Source: Autumnicola musiva (lineage in GTDB: Bacteria > Bacteroidota > Bacteroidia > Flavobacteriales > Flavobacteriaceae). From it: a stretch of DNA of 64,000 nt. The DNA lies in contig NZ_JAVRHK010000010.1 in NCBI RefSeq assembly GCF_031846585.1, forward strand, positions 116,707 through 180,706, given 5' to 3'. This document shows positions 26,568 to 35,693 of this stretch, in pieces; positions within the stretch are counted from its first letter, which is position 1; each line of letters starts with the position of its first letter. The notes beneath the pieces are model-generated. The model made no database searches, was not told the origin of the DNA, and saw only the letters and a list, made by a program, of their open reading frames with translations. The position numbers were made by a program, and so were the translations under genes.

Positions 26568-27510
26568 TTCCGTAAACTCCAAATTCATCAATATTTTCTT
26601 TGGTAACAATCTCCACGGCGATTGGAATTTTCCTTGGAATATCCTTGTCACCTTGCAAATATTTATCTGCCATTTCCGCAGCAGTTTTGGCCATTAGTTT
26701 TGGAGACTGCATGGCTGTTGCAGTGATTTTTCCGTCTTTAATGGCATCCATCACATCTTCAGCTCCGTCAAAACCGAATACTTTTACTTCTTCAGCTTTC
26801 CCGGAAGCTACCAATGCCTGGTAGGCTCCCATTGCCATGGCATCATTTCCACAAAAAACGGCAGAAACATTTGGATTTGCCTGTAAAACAGATTCCATTA
26901 CCTCCAGGGCTTTACTGCGATCAAAGTCAGCACTTTGCTGAGCCACCATTTTTAATTGTGGAAAATCATCCACCACACTGTGAAAGCCTTTAGAACGATT
27001 CCAGGTATTATTGTCTCCAACCAGCCCCAGCAGTTCCACATAATTACCTTGTTTATTCAATTCCCGTACGAAATACTGCCCCAGCTCTACACAACCTGAA
27101 AAATTATCTGAAATGATTTGGGTAACTGGTCCGTTAAGGGAATTCACCTCCCGGTCTATACAAAATGTTGGTATTCCAGCTACTTTCGCACGCTTTACGT
27201 TACTAACCGAGCCTTCGGCATCTGTAGGATTAAAAAGGATCGCATCAAAACCAGAAGCGATTATATTTTCAAAGTGTTCCGCCTCTTTAGCAGTGTTATT
27301 CTGAGAATCGAAAATTGTTGCCTCATATCCAAGTTCCCGCGCCCTGTTGGCTGCCGTTTCGCCTAATACAACAAACCAGGGATTATTAAGTGTAGAGATA
27401 ACCACAGCCATCCTTTTTGGCCCCTCTTTTTCATTGCCATTACAGGCTACCAAAACAATTGAGCATAAAGCCAATATTATAACGCGGAAATGAGATTGCA
27501 AATCATTCAT
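26557..27510 (-). CDS. Periplasmic sugar-binding lipoprotein (RbsB-like) of the ABC importer
   Basis: A 317-residue lipoprotein: signal peptide with lipobox LVAC (Cys23), then the type I periplasmic fold (MAVVISTLNNPWFVVLGETA, GFDAILFNPTDAEGS, PTFCIDREVN, VSAVFCGNDAMAMGAYQAL, VKVFGFDGAEDVMDAI). It binds the substrate of the RbsA/RbsC-like proteins. The ATG overlaps the transketolase C-subunit stop by 4 nt, directly coupling uptake to catabolism. The specificity of this class (ribose, apiose, allose, xylose, psicose and others) is set by a few pocket residues and cannot be called by eye. Confidence 0.88.
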   Translation of the reverse strand: MNDLQSHFRVIILALCSIVLVACNGNEKEGPKRMAVVISTLNNPWFVVLGETAANRARELGYEATIFDSQNNTAKEAEHFENIIASGFDAILFNPTDAEGSVSNVKRAKVAGIPTFCIDREVNSLNGPVTQIISDNFSGCVELGQYFVRELNKQGNYVELLGLVGDNNTWNRSKGFHSVVDDFPQLKMVAQQSADFDRSKALEVMESVLQANPNVSAVFCGNDAMAMGAYQALVASGKAEEVKVFGFDGAEDVMDAIKDGKITATAMQSPKLMAKTAAEMADKYLQGDKDIPRKIPIAVEIVTKENIDEFGVYGNGE

Positions 27511-28451
27511 ACTCTTAACCTGATAATTTTTAAAGCTGTTTCTGCAAGACCTTCTTCGGAAATTCCATAGTGTTCAAAAATTTCCATTTGCGCTCCTGTT
27601 ACAGTGTACTCATCGGGTATACCCACAATTTTAAAGGGAATATTTATACCTTCTTCCATTAAAATTGCTGCGCAGAGTTCACCAAGGCCGCCGTAAATAC
27701 CGTGTTCTTCAACAGTGACAATGGCACTGCAGGAACTGGCAATTTCAAGCAAAAGTTCTTTATCGAAAGGCTTAATAGAATGCATACTCACTACACTGCA
27801 GGATATACCTTCTTTCTCGAGTTTCTCCGCGGCTTTAAGCGCCGGGTAAACTGTCTCACCGGTAGCCACAAAGGCTAAATCTTTACCATTTTTTATCTGA
27901 ATTCCTTTTCCCAACCGAAATTTTGTTTTGCTGTCGTGAAGATCGTACATAGGCCGCTTCCCAAATCGTATAAAAAAAGGCTCCTCGGATTCAGCAGCAA
28001 TTTCTATTGATTTCTCTGTTTCAAAATTATCTGCCGGCACCAGAATATTAATATTGTTTATAGCCCTAAGAACAGCGAGATCATGTGTGGAATGATGTGT
28101 AGAACCAAGGGAACCATAGCTTACTCCCGCACTAATCCCTATAAGATTTACAGGATTATCAGAGTAACAAATATCATTCTTAATTTGTTCCAGTGAACGT
28201 GCTGTGAGAAAACAAGATGGAGAAACGGCAAACACTTTTTTTCCGGTTGAAGCCAGTCCGGCCGACATCCCTACCAGGTTTTGTTCAGCGATACCTACTT
28301 CCACAATCTGCTCTGGATATTCTTCCCCAAAATTAACTAGTTTTCCTGAGCCTCTGGAATCACTGGTAACCACCATGATATCAGAGTCGATTTTGGCTAA
28401 CTTTTCAAGAGTTTTGGCAAAGGTTTTAAGATTTGGCTGTCCAAGATTCAT
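27507..28451 (-). CDS. Transketolase, C-terminal (pyrimidine-binding) subunit
   Basis: A 314-residue subunit equivalent to the Pyr and C-terminal domains of transketolase. VEVGIAEQNLVGMSAGLA contains the Glu that activates thiamine diphosphate, HSTHDLAVLRAINNINILVP is conserved, and ATGETVYPALKAAEKLEKEG starts the C-terminal domain. It overlaps the N-subunit gene by 4 nt, as expected for an obligate heteromer. A split transketolase placed after a ketose kinase and isomerase, away from pentose phosphate genes, suggests a dedicated catabolic enzyme such as the apulose-4-phosphate transketolase of the apiose pathway. Confidence 0.85.
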   Translation of the reverse strand: MNLGQPNLKTFAKTLEKLAKIDSDIMVVTSDSRGSGKLVNFGEEYPEQIVEVGIAEQNLVGMSAGLASTGKKVFAVSPSCFLTARSLEQIKNDICYSDNPVNLIGISAGVSYGSLGSTHHSTHDLAVLRAINNINILVPADNFETEKSIEIAAESEEPFFIRFGKRPMYDLHDSKTKFRLGKGIQIKNGKDLAFVATGETVYPALKAAEKLEKEGISCSVVSMHSIKPFDKELLLEIASSCSAIVTVEEHGIYGGLGELCAAILMEEGINIPFKIVGIPDEYTVTGAQMEIFEHYGISEEGLAETALKIIRLRV

Positions 28452-29293
28452 ACACTCAAGGTTTTACTGTTCAAAATTTCTTCAGCTTTATCAAGTTCCT
28501 TCATTGCTGTTTGGAATTCTTCGTCGCTGGGAACTCTGTGATGCCATGTTAGCTGGTCTTCCATAAAAGAAATTCCTTTTCCTTTTATCGTATTTGCGAT
28601 AACAAGGCTTGGCTTACCTTTTTTCAATGGCATGGAATTTAAAATTTCCTTCATTTTCTCAAAATCATGCCCATCTACTTCAATCACTTCCCAACCAAAA
28701 GCCCTGAATTTATCATCCAGAGGATCGGTACTGCAAACGTTTATAGTTCTATTAGTAATCTGAAGTCCGTTATGATCTACAATAGCCACAAGATTATCAA
28801 GCTTATATTGAGCTGCAATAAGTGCAGCTTCCCAATTTGAACCTTCAGCAAGTTCTCCATCGCCCAAAAGAGTATACACTTTATAATCTAATTTATCCTT
28901 TTTCCCCGCCAGTGCAACTCCGGAACTAATTGCCAAACCATGTCCCAAGGCCCCGGTGTTTTGCTCGACGCCCGGAATTTTACGTGTAGGATGGCCTACG
29001 AAATGAGATTTATACCTACATAAGGTTTCCAGTCCACTTTCTGGGTAGAAACCCTTATCTGCCAGTACTACAAATAAGGCTTCCACAGAATGTCCTTTAC
29101 TCTGTATATAACGATCACGGTTAGGGTTCTCAATATTGGAAGGTCCCACATTCATCACGTCATTATAAAGTACATTTAATACATCTATACATGAAAGACT
29201 TCCACCCGTATGCCCCGCATTAGCCTGCTTGATATAGGTTAAAATTTTCTTTCTGTATTCTATAGCTTTCTTTTCCAGTTCCTCTTTGGTCAT
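28448..29293 (-). CDS. Transketolase, N-terminal (TPP-phosphate-binding) subunit
   Basis: A 281-residue subunit equivalent to the PP domain. YIKQANAGHTGGSLSCIDVL and ALGHGLAISSGVALAG are family hallmarks, and GDGELAEGSNWEAALIA through VDHNGLQ is the GDG-N thiamine diphosphate/Mg2+ motif. HHRVPSDEEFQTAM near the end carries a conserved His. It lies 19 bp after the fucose-isomerase-like gene. With the C subunit it transfers a two-carbon ketol unit from a ketose phosphate to an aldose phosphate in the cytosol. Confidence 0.86.
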   Translation of the reverse strand: MTKEELEKKAIEYRKKILTYIKQANAGHTGGSLSCIDVLNVLYNDVMNVGPSNIENPNRDRYIQSKGHSVEALFVVLADKGFYPESGLETLCRYKSHFVGHPTRKIPGVEQNTGALGHGLAISSGVALAGKKDKLDYKVYTLLGDGELAEGSNWEAALIAAQYKLDNLVAIVDHNGLQITNRTINVCSTDPLDDKFRAFGWEVIEVDGHDFEKMKEILNSMPLKKGKPSLVIANTIKGKGISFMEDQLTWHHRVPSDEEFQTAMKELDKAEEILNSKTLSV

Positions 29294-29312
29294 AGCCTTT
29301 TTATTAATTGGT

Positions 29313-30722
29313 TCAATGCATATTTACTTCCCATTCCATATAATTACCTAAAGCCTCTTTCAGGATCGCACCGGTTTTGGAGGCATTCATCACTACATGA
29401 TGCTCAAAACCATTTTTGCAAATAAAATTCATAAGCCCTTGTAGGTTAGGTATTTTTGCAACCGCACGGTTACCAAATGTTTTTAAAGGATCATCGGTAA
29501 GATCTCCTTCCCCAAAATAAGCTTTCATAATTCCCTTAGGATCGTCAGTACTAATCCTTCCATAGGTGAGTGGCATTGCCGGTGTACGGCCATCAAGTGC
29601 TCCATAGGTGTTTTCCACACCCACTGTGGTACCAAGTATAGGCGCAGTACCCATTTTAATATCAGGTAAAAATGATTTTGCCCAGTTACCGCAATGAAAT
29701 AATACACATTTTTCCGGATCGTCGGCGTAATTGTTATTCCAGTCTACCAGTGCACTGGGAGAACCCGATGCCAGCTGCATGGCGTACATCGTCAGGGTTC
29801 CCGTAACATCCACCTCACAAGCTGATGGCAGCATATTTTCAGACATGATACTCATGCTGGTACATACGTTGCAACCGAAATTTTCCTGGAGCGATGTCCA
29901 ACATTGAATAGCGGTGGCGTCCAAAGCCTGTTCATCCATAAAATCCTGTAATACTACATCTAGTTTCGCAATTTGAAAAAGAGCGTCGCTTGGGGTTTTT
30001 CCGGTAGGAACATAAGTGTTTATCTTTTCAAGATGCTGTTGGACAGCCTTATCAGTGTTCTGTAATCTTTCAGCCTTTCCGAGAATTTCAGAAAGATCGA
30101 CTGTAGTGACTGTGATTCCATTACGCTGAAGAATTTTTTCAGAATAACGCACCGTATTAAAACCACCTGGTCTTGCTCCTACGGCTCCAATACGAATATT
30201 CCTCAAACCTTTTACCACTCTGCACACGGCAATAAAATCGGTAAGGTCTTTCTTAAAAATATCGTTTGATGGAAAACAAACGTGCTGACTCGTAAGACTA
30301 TATTTTATACCATACTGATATAGATTATTACATACAGAAATCTTCCCGCACCAGGAATCCCTTCTGTTCACCACATTCATTTTTTCAAGTTCATCGGGAT
30401 AGGCCTGAACAAGCACTGGCACATTCAATCCTGAAAGTTTTAGCGTATCTGCCACTCCTCTTTCATCTCCAAAATTTGGAAGAAAAACCACTACCCCAGA
30501 TATTTCATCCCGGTGTTCACGAAAAAGATTTGCACAGGTTTGAGATTCTTTGAAGGTTTCGACACCTCCTAATTTTGTATCGGTAGTACCTAGAATAATA
30601 GGATTGATTTTCATTTCTGAAAAAAGATCAATAATCTCCTTTCTGGCTTGTTCTACCAATTTATCAGGGAAAAAATCCCTGTTTCCTATAATCACTCCAA
30701 TACTTGGATTGTTATCTGCCAT
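29313..30722 (-). CDS. L-fucose/L-arabinose isomerase-family sugar isomerase
   Basis: A 469-residue protein of the fucose isomerase fold, shorter than FucI (about 590). Likely Mn2+ ligands match FucI in order and spacing: Glu303 in SACEVDVTGTLT, Asp327 in ALVDWNN (24 residues later, as in E. coli FucI), and a C-terminal His in FEHHVVMNASKTG. VVVFLPNFGDERG and IGAVGARPGGFNT belong to the N-terminal domains. It heads the transketolase/ABC/kinase operon and so should make the ketose that the FGGY kinase phosphorylates. Substrate unknown; fucose is less likely because a true FucI lies at 32471. Confidence 0.8.
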   Translation of the reverse strand: MADNNPSIGVIIGNRDFFPDKLVEQARKEIIDLFSEMKINPIILGTTDTKLGGVETFKESQTCANLFREHRDEISGVVVFLPNFGDERGVADTLKLSGLNVPVLVQAYPDELEKMNVVNRRDSWCGKISVCNNLYQYGIKYSLTSQHVCFPSNDIFKKDLTDFIAVCRVVKGLRNIRIGAVGARPGGFNTVRYSEKILQRNGITVTTVDLSEILGKAERLQNTDKAVQQHLEKINTYVPTGKTPSDALFQIAKLDVVLQDFMDEQALDATAIQCWTSLQENFGCNVCTSMSIMSENMLPSACEVDVTGTLTMYAMQLASGSPSALVDWNNNYADDPEKCVLFHCGNWAKSFLPDIKMGTAPILGTTVGVENTYGALDGRTPAMPLTYGRISTDDPKGIMKAYFGEGDLTDDPLKTFGNRAVAKIPNLQGLMNFICKNGFEHHVVMNASKTGAILKEALGNYMEWEVNMH

Positions 30723-30792
30723 TATTTTTATTTTGAAGGATAAGTCTTCCTCATCTTGATTATTTAATATTATGAAAGACAGATATTAATTT

Positions 30793-30812
30793 CATCCTGT
30801 ACTTACATGAGA
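30793..30812 (-). promoter_or_regulatory. Shared operator-like element before the isomerase/transketolase operon
   Basis: Minus-strand TCATGTAAGTACAGGATGA is a copy of the locus-wide element, about 72 bp upstream of the operon's first ATG at 30722. The GTACAGGAT half is conserved; the other half is CATG instead of CCTG. No good -7 match was seen downstream. Confidence 0.52.
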
Positions 30813-30848
30813 ATCAGAAAGAATTTCCAGTGTTTTAACAAATAAATT

Positions 30849-32453
30849 TTATTTTTCCTCCTGGAAAGGACTTGAATTTTCAAACTTGATATTTCCAGTC
30901 AGACTCCCCTTCTTCTCCAGGTAAAGCGTATCACCCGGAATATCAAATCTGGCATCTTCGAAAAGAATATCGCGACTATCCAGAAATACCATTAAGGAAT
31001 CCTGACTGGTTACCTGAATATGTTTAAAATTCAGATTCTTTGCATCATTAGCTACGAAAAGTTCCTCGCTTTTCTGAACCACAACATTCTCCATCTGTAG
31101 GTTTTCCATCGGTGTTTCGGGTATTCCGTAGATTTTAAGGAAGGTTTCTGCTTTTTCTACCAAGATATCTTCCATGAAAATATTCTTGAACTGAGGGGTT
31201 AAGTCATTGATTTCCCTGGTGGGCTTTCGTTTGGCAAGATCACCTACATACATTGGCTGTCCCAGCATATCCCATTTAAAAGCGGTACCATGAAGATTCA
31301 TTCTTAAACGCTTGTAGTACAGATTTTCACCCCCACCGCCTCTGGGCCTTCGGGTTTTAAACCTAATTCCCACACCGGTATTATCAAATACACAATCATG
31401 GATATATAGATTTCTTATTTTTCCAGCAGTTTCGCTTCCTACGGTAATAGCGCCGTGACCCTGTTTTGCAAGGCAGTAACGCACTACTACATTTTCCGTT
31501 GGTTTATTAACCCTTATACCATCTTCTCCCCTTCCTGCCTTCATTGTAAAACAGTCGTCACCGTTATTTAAGGTGGAATATTCAATTAGAACATTTCTCG
31601 ACGATTCGATATCAATTCCGTCTCCCCGAGGTATCCCTACAGAATTCACCGTAACTCCGCGAATAATCACACCGTCGCAGTAAACCGGCACAATATTCCA
31701 AAAAGCAGTTCTTTCCAGGGTAACACCTTCAATATAAACATTAGTGCAGCTGGTAGGAGAAATAAGCATGGGCAGGAAGATAGATTCGCCGTTATAGCCC
31801 TCATAAACCCGTTCTTCTACAGGCTTTTCTATGGGTACAAATTTTTCGGTGACATCTTCGGTCATCATCTGACTTTTTACTGGTCCCTCTTCCGGGCCGT
31901 AAATGGTTCCGCTTCCGGTAACCGCAATATTATCCTGCTCAAAAGCATATATACAAGCCCCAAGGGACATTACCTCAACCCCTTCGTGCCGTGTAAAAAC
32001 TGCAGGACGATAATCTTCCAGTTCTCCGCTAAAATATAATTCAGCTCCTTCTTTAAGATGGAAATTTACATTGCTTTTCAGGGAAATTCGGCCTGTTTTC
32101 CATTTACCTTTTGGAATGATAACTTTACCTCCGCCTTTTTCACTGGCTTCATCAATAGCCGACTGAATTATTTTAGTAATCTTTTGATTTTCCTTGGCAC
32201 CTTTGTCTGTTATATCAATCGTTAAATTAGGAAAAACCGGCTTTTTGAATTCAGGCATATCGAACGGAGCATCTACCGGAGCAATTTCATCCGATAAATT
32301 TTCAGCGCCTACCTGATCTATGGTCACCAGGCTGTCCAACGGAAAATATTCTTCTTTCTGCGCAGTCATTTTATCCTTTCCGGAAGAATCTCCGCAGGAC
32401 AAAAGCGCAAAAGAAAATAGTGCTGTGATTAAAAATCTTAAATTTCTGCTCAT
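30849..32453 (-). CDS. GH28-family polygalacturonase-like glycosidase, lipoprotein
   Basis: A 534-residue beta-helix enzyme with lipoprotein signal (ALLSCGDSSGKD; the acidic/polar stretch after Cys is compatible with surface export). GH28 catalytic features: DGIDIESSRN, the paired Asp299-Asp300 in NNGDDCF, His333 in GHGAITVG, and Arg-Phe-Lys at about 364-366, replacing the usual RIK. It hydrolyses alpha-galacturonosyl or rhamnogalacturonan linkages. The gene follows fucI by 17 bp and is last in the aldolase/symporter/fucI operon. Exo or endo mode is not evident. Confidence 0.85.
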   Translation of the reverse strand: MSRNLRFLITALFSFALLSCGDSSGKDKMTAQKEEYFPLDSLVTIDQVGAENLSDEIAPVDAPFDMPEFKKPVFPNLTIDITDKGAKENQKITKIIQSAIDEASEKGGGKVIIPKGKWKTGRISLKSNVNFHLKEGAELYFSGELEDYRPAVFTRHEGVEVMSLGACIYAFEQDNIAVTGSGTIYGPEEGPVKSQMMTEDVTEKFVPIEKPVEERVYEGYNGESIFLPMLISPTSCTNVYIEGVTLERTAFWNIVPVYCDGVIIRGVTVNSVGIPRGDGIDIESSRNVLIEYSTLNNGDDCFTMKAGRGEDGIRVNKPTENVVVRYCLAKQGHGAITVGSETAGKIRNLYIHDCVFDNTGVGIRFKTRRPRGGGGENLYYKRLRMNLHGTAFKWDMLGQPMYVGDLAKRKPTREINDLTPQFKNIFMEDILVEKAETFLKIYGIPETPMENLQMENVVVQKSEELFVANDAKNLNFKHIQVTSQDSLMVFLDSRDILFEDARFDIPGDTLYLEKKGSLTGNIKFENSSPFQEEK

Positions 32454-32470
32454 GCTTTAATTTTAAAAAT

Positions 32471-34180
32471 TTACTTTCCTGCAAGTTTTATCTTAGTTCT
32501 GTTCTCACCTCCGTTAAGCAAATACACCAAAGGCAATGGCCGGTCTTCACCTTCTATAAAAACAGGTCGTTCTTGCCATGGAGTAAGCGACAAGGTATTG
32601 GTAAAATCCATCCAGTATTGCAGCCTCGCCGGTTTTAAGTTCCACGTCATATGAAAATGATTTGCTGGAGCATACTGCTTGTATTCCACCATTGAGGCAT
32701 ATTTAGGAACAACAAATGTGTGCGGCCAGGTTGGATTGGCTCCTTCGTAAACCTGCCTGGCAATTTTTTCCGGAAGCTCAACTGTTTCAGCCTCATCCCA
32801 AAGCATTGAGAACATTCCGCTTAACGAAGAATAAGAAAGTCTTGCTGCGACACCTTTAATTTCTCCCGGGGAAACGAAATGAACCGAATTCCCCAAATAG
32901 TAAAAATAGTCAACCGCTTTTGGAAAACTGATCTTACTCAAAACCTCTTTTTCTGAAGCTCCAGGTTTAGTGGCCCAGTTAAAAGATGCCGAACCGGAAT
33001 TAACACCATCCACAAATCCTTTTTCAAGCCATTTATCATCCTCTTTCGCAGAATATGACTGACTTTCAGCAAGTTGTTTCGCATCTTCAGTTCCGTAGAC
33101 CTTTCTGAAATCCATAAACAATGGCGGATTTCCTCCTGAAAGCCAGGTCATGAAAAGTTGGGTAAGCAATCCCTGCACATCGGCTTCGGTTGCAAAAGGA
33201 ATTACCTCTTTTTCACCATTATGATCAAAAGTTGAATTAAATAAGGATTCCATAATATCGGCCACGGGAAGTTGGATTCCGCGATCATCTGATCCCCATT
33301 CCAATTGACTCATAAAACCGCCGCCTACCGCACCGAGTTCTTTCATCAGGTCACGAATAATTAGATACAACGCCAGGCTTTTTTCAAGTAGTTCTTCATC
33401 TTTCTCTTCGGAAATTTCTATTCTATCTTTGGCATGTGAAAAAAGCCAGTTTTTAAGCTTTTGAAGTTCTTCTTTATCATACGATTCTTTCTGAAGCATG
33501 TCGGCCAGTAATTTCATATCCAGTCGGGTGATCTCAATTCCAAACCTGTTCCTGGTTTCCATTACATGAGGCAAAGCAGTTTCCATTCCCATAGAATCAT
33601 GGCCAAATACAATAACTCTTTTTCCTTTTAACCCCTGAAAAGTAGCCGCTCCATAACACCAATCGATTAAAGACTCCTTTGTTTCATCGCTCATCTCGGG
33701 ATTTTGACCTTTATCTGGCCAGGAGCCGATATTGATATGGGATAATTTTCCATATTGTGCAATCGCACCATTTGTTGCATGCGTATAAACAACGCCGGGC
33801 CTTGTGGCACTGTTTCCGGTGGTAAAATTAATGGGAATATCCTTCGGGAAATGAGATAATAAGGAAATCGTGGTTAATTGCGGAAAGGACCAGGTATCTG
33901 GAATACAAACCAAAATATTGACCCCTGCTTCCAGAAATTGCTTGGCAACTACGTCTGCCTGAGGTTCAAGATCGACCAGAACATCAGAATAAACCACTTC
34001 AGCTGCCGAACCATCAGGAAATTTTATTGCTCCTGAAAGCGAATCGGCCACATGTTTTACTAAATTATTACAGCGTTCCCGGCTTTGATCGTCTATCCTG
34101 GGATCGCAGGGAGCGAAAACTCCTATCACAGCTTTGGACGTATTGGGATTAATCTCTTTTGATAATAACCTGCCACTCAT
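32471..34180 (-). CDS. fucI: L-fucose isomerase
   Basis: A 569-residue protein, close to FucI length (591 in E. coli). IGVFAPCDPRIDDQSRERC, FTTGNSATRPGVVYTHA and AVGGGFMSQLEWGSDDRG are conserved FucI stretches. The metal-binding Glu lies in FATEADVQGLLT, the Asp in PLFMDFRKVYG, and a His in APANHFHMTW. It converts L-fucose to L-fuculose (relatives also act on D-arabinose) in the cytosol. No fuculokinase or fuculose-1-phosphate aldolase is next to it. Instead there is a DHDPS-type aldolase and an Na+ symporter, so the downstream fate is open. Confidence 0.85.
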   Translation of the reverse strand: MSGRLLSKEINPNTSKAVIGVFAPCDPRIDDQSRERCNNLVKHVADSLSGAIKFPDGSAAEVVYSDVLVDLEPQADVVAKQFLEAGVNILVCIPDTWSFPQLTTISLLSHFPKDIPINFTTGNSATRPGVVYTHATNGAIAQYGKLSHINIGSWPDKGQNPEMSDETKESLIDWCYGAATFQGLKGKRVIVFGHDSMGMETALPHVMETRNRFGIEITRLDMKLLADMLQKESYDKEELQKLKNWLFSHAKDRIEISEEKDEELLEKSLALYLIIRDLMKELGAVGGGFMSQLEWGSDDRGIQLPVADIMESLFNSTFDHNGEKEVIPFATEADVQGLLTQLFMTWLSGGNPPLFMDFRKVYGTEDAKQLAESQSYSAKEDDKWLEKGFVDGVNSGSASFNWATKPGASEKEVLSKISFPKAVDYFYYLGNSVHFVSPGEIKGVAARLSYSSLSGMFSMLWDEAETVELPEKIARQVYEGANPTWPHTFVVPKYASMVEYKQYAPANHFHMTWNLKPARLQYWMDFTNTLSLTPWQERPVFIEGEDRPLPLVYLLNGGENRTKIKLAGK

Positions 34181-34190
34181 AAGTTTATTT

Positions 34191-35693
34191 TTATATTGTT
34201 GCTTTATTATTTCTGCGGAACATTAAATTCAGAAGAAATCCTGATAAAAAGATAACCGTGGTCCCGATCACAATTGTAAGATTAGTATGTAATGGATTCC
34301 GGAAGCTTACCCACTCCTCAGCAGTTACCAAAATTGGGGTAAGGCTCATCCAGGCGATCACCAGAATTCCAATAATTACAGCAATTCCAGCTTCCATTTG
34401 TTTAATTTTCCTGGAAAAGAATCCCAGGAGGAAAAGACCTAAAACACCGCCACTGAATACAGACGATAATGCCCACCAGGCATCCAGCGCACTTTTTACC
34501 GAAGTCATGGCCAGTGCCACTAAAATGCTTAAAATCCCCATAATTGTACCGGATACCACCAAAACCCTGAATTCTATCTTGCTTGAAATTTGTTTTTTGG
34601 AATAGGTTTTAAAAAAATCGGTTAAAATAACAGTAGAAGAACTGTTAATACTGGTAGAAATGGTACTCATGCCGGCCGCGAAGATCGAGGCGATAAGCAA
34701 TCCGGTAACACCTTTAGGCAATTCGGTTACAATAAAGAACGGAAAGATCTTATCGGCTTCAACAATACTCTGCAAGTTTTCAGGCAAAAGCCCAGGCTGT
34801 ACTTTATAATAGGCAAATAATGCTGTACCTATCATAAAAAATAATAAGGACACCGGGATATAAAGCATGCTTCCCATCCATGTAGATTTCTTCGCCTCCT
34901 TTTCAGTTTTTGCACTCATATAACGTTGCACATAATTCTGATCTATCCCAAAATTCTGAAGATTGATAAACAGACCGTAGATAAGAATTACCCAAAAAGT
35001 AGCCTCTGTAAAACTAAGGCCATAACTCCCAAGGCTAAATTTATCAAATTCCCGACCTACTTCCACAATTTGTCCCGGCCCTTCAGGCATTGAGAACATG
35101 ATGGTGAGCAGACACACCAGCGCTCCCGAGATCAAAACAATACCCTGAATCGCATCGGTCCAGATTACGGCTTCAATTCCACCCATTGAGGCATAAATAA
35201 TCACAAATATTCCCGTAAAAATGATGATGCTACTAATATCCCAACCTAGTAAAGCATTCATAGGTAATGCCAAAAGGTAGAGTATAGTACCCATGCGGGC
35301 TAACTGGGTCAATAAATAACAAATGGAAGCATAGTTCTTGGCCCACGGGCCGAAGCGCTCCTGGAGATAATAATAAGCTGACTGACTTTGAATTTTTCTA
35401 TAAAGTGGTACGAAAAATTTAACGGCGACCAGAGCGGCAATCGGTATGGAAAGACTAAAAACAAAACTGTTCCAGTTGCTGAGATAAGCCTTACCGGGTA
35501 ATGCTAAAAAGCTGATACTGCTAACGAAGGTAGCAAAAATCGACATCCCGATTGCCCACGAAGGTAAGCGTTGCCCTCCCACCATATAATCATCGGTAGT
35601 CCTGCCTTTTTTGAAATAAAAAGAGATCCCAAAAAACAGAATAGCTGCCAGATAAATAATAAAGACTAAAAGATCAATAACCGGCAAATCCAT
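34191..35693 (-). CDS. Sodium/solute symporter (SSS family), second copy
   Basis: A 500-residue inner-membrane protein with about 13 hydrophobic segments. GRTTDDYMVGGQRLPSWAIG after helix 1 and IFAAGMSTISTSINSSSTVI, the sodium-site helix, are SSS hallmarks. It is only distantly similar to the SSS protein at 13981-15564, so the two probably carry different sugars. It is flanked by fucI (10 bp) and the aldolase gene (0 bp). L-fucose or an acidic deoxysugar are sensible candidates. Confidence 0.85.
   Translation of the reverse strand: MDLPVIDLLVFIIYLAAILFFGISFYFKKGRTTDDYMVGGQRLPSWAIGMSIFATFVSSISFLALPGKAYLSNWNSFVFSLSIPIAALVAVKFFVPLYRKIQSQSAYYYLQERFGPWAKNYASICYLLTQLARMGTILYLLALPMNALLGWDISSIIIFTGIFVIIYASMGGIEAVIWTDAIQGIVLISGALVCLLTIMFSMPEGPGQIVEVGREFDKFSLGSYGLSFTEATFWVILIYGLFINLQNFGIDQNYVQRYMSAKTEKEAKKSTWMGSMLYIPVSLLFFMIGTALFAYYKVQPGLLPENLQSIVEADKIFPFFIVTELPKGVTGLLIASIFAAGMSTISTSINSSSTVILTDFFKTYSKKQISSKIEFRVLVVSGTIMGILSILVALAMTSVKSALDAWWALSSVFSGGVLGLFLLGFFSRKIKQMEAGIAVIIGILVIAWMSLTPILVTAEEWVSFRNPLHTNLTIVIGTTVIFLSGFLLNLMFRRNNKATI

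Noticed and set aside
30849..32453. GH28 gene as a PL9- or GH141-like beta-helix protein
   Set aside because: The paired Asp, GHG and R-x-K motifs in the right order identify GH28 rather than a lyase.
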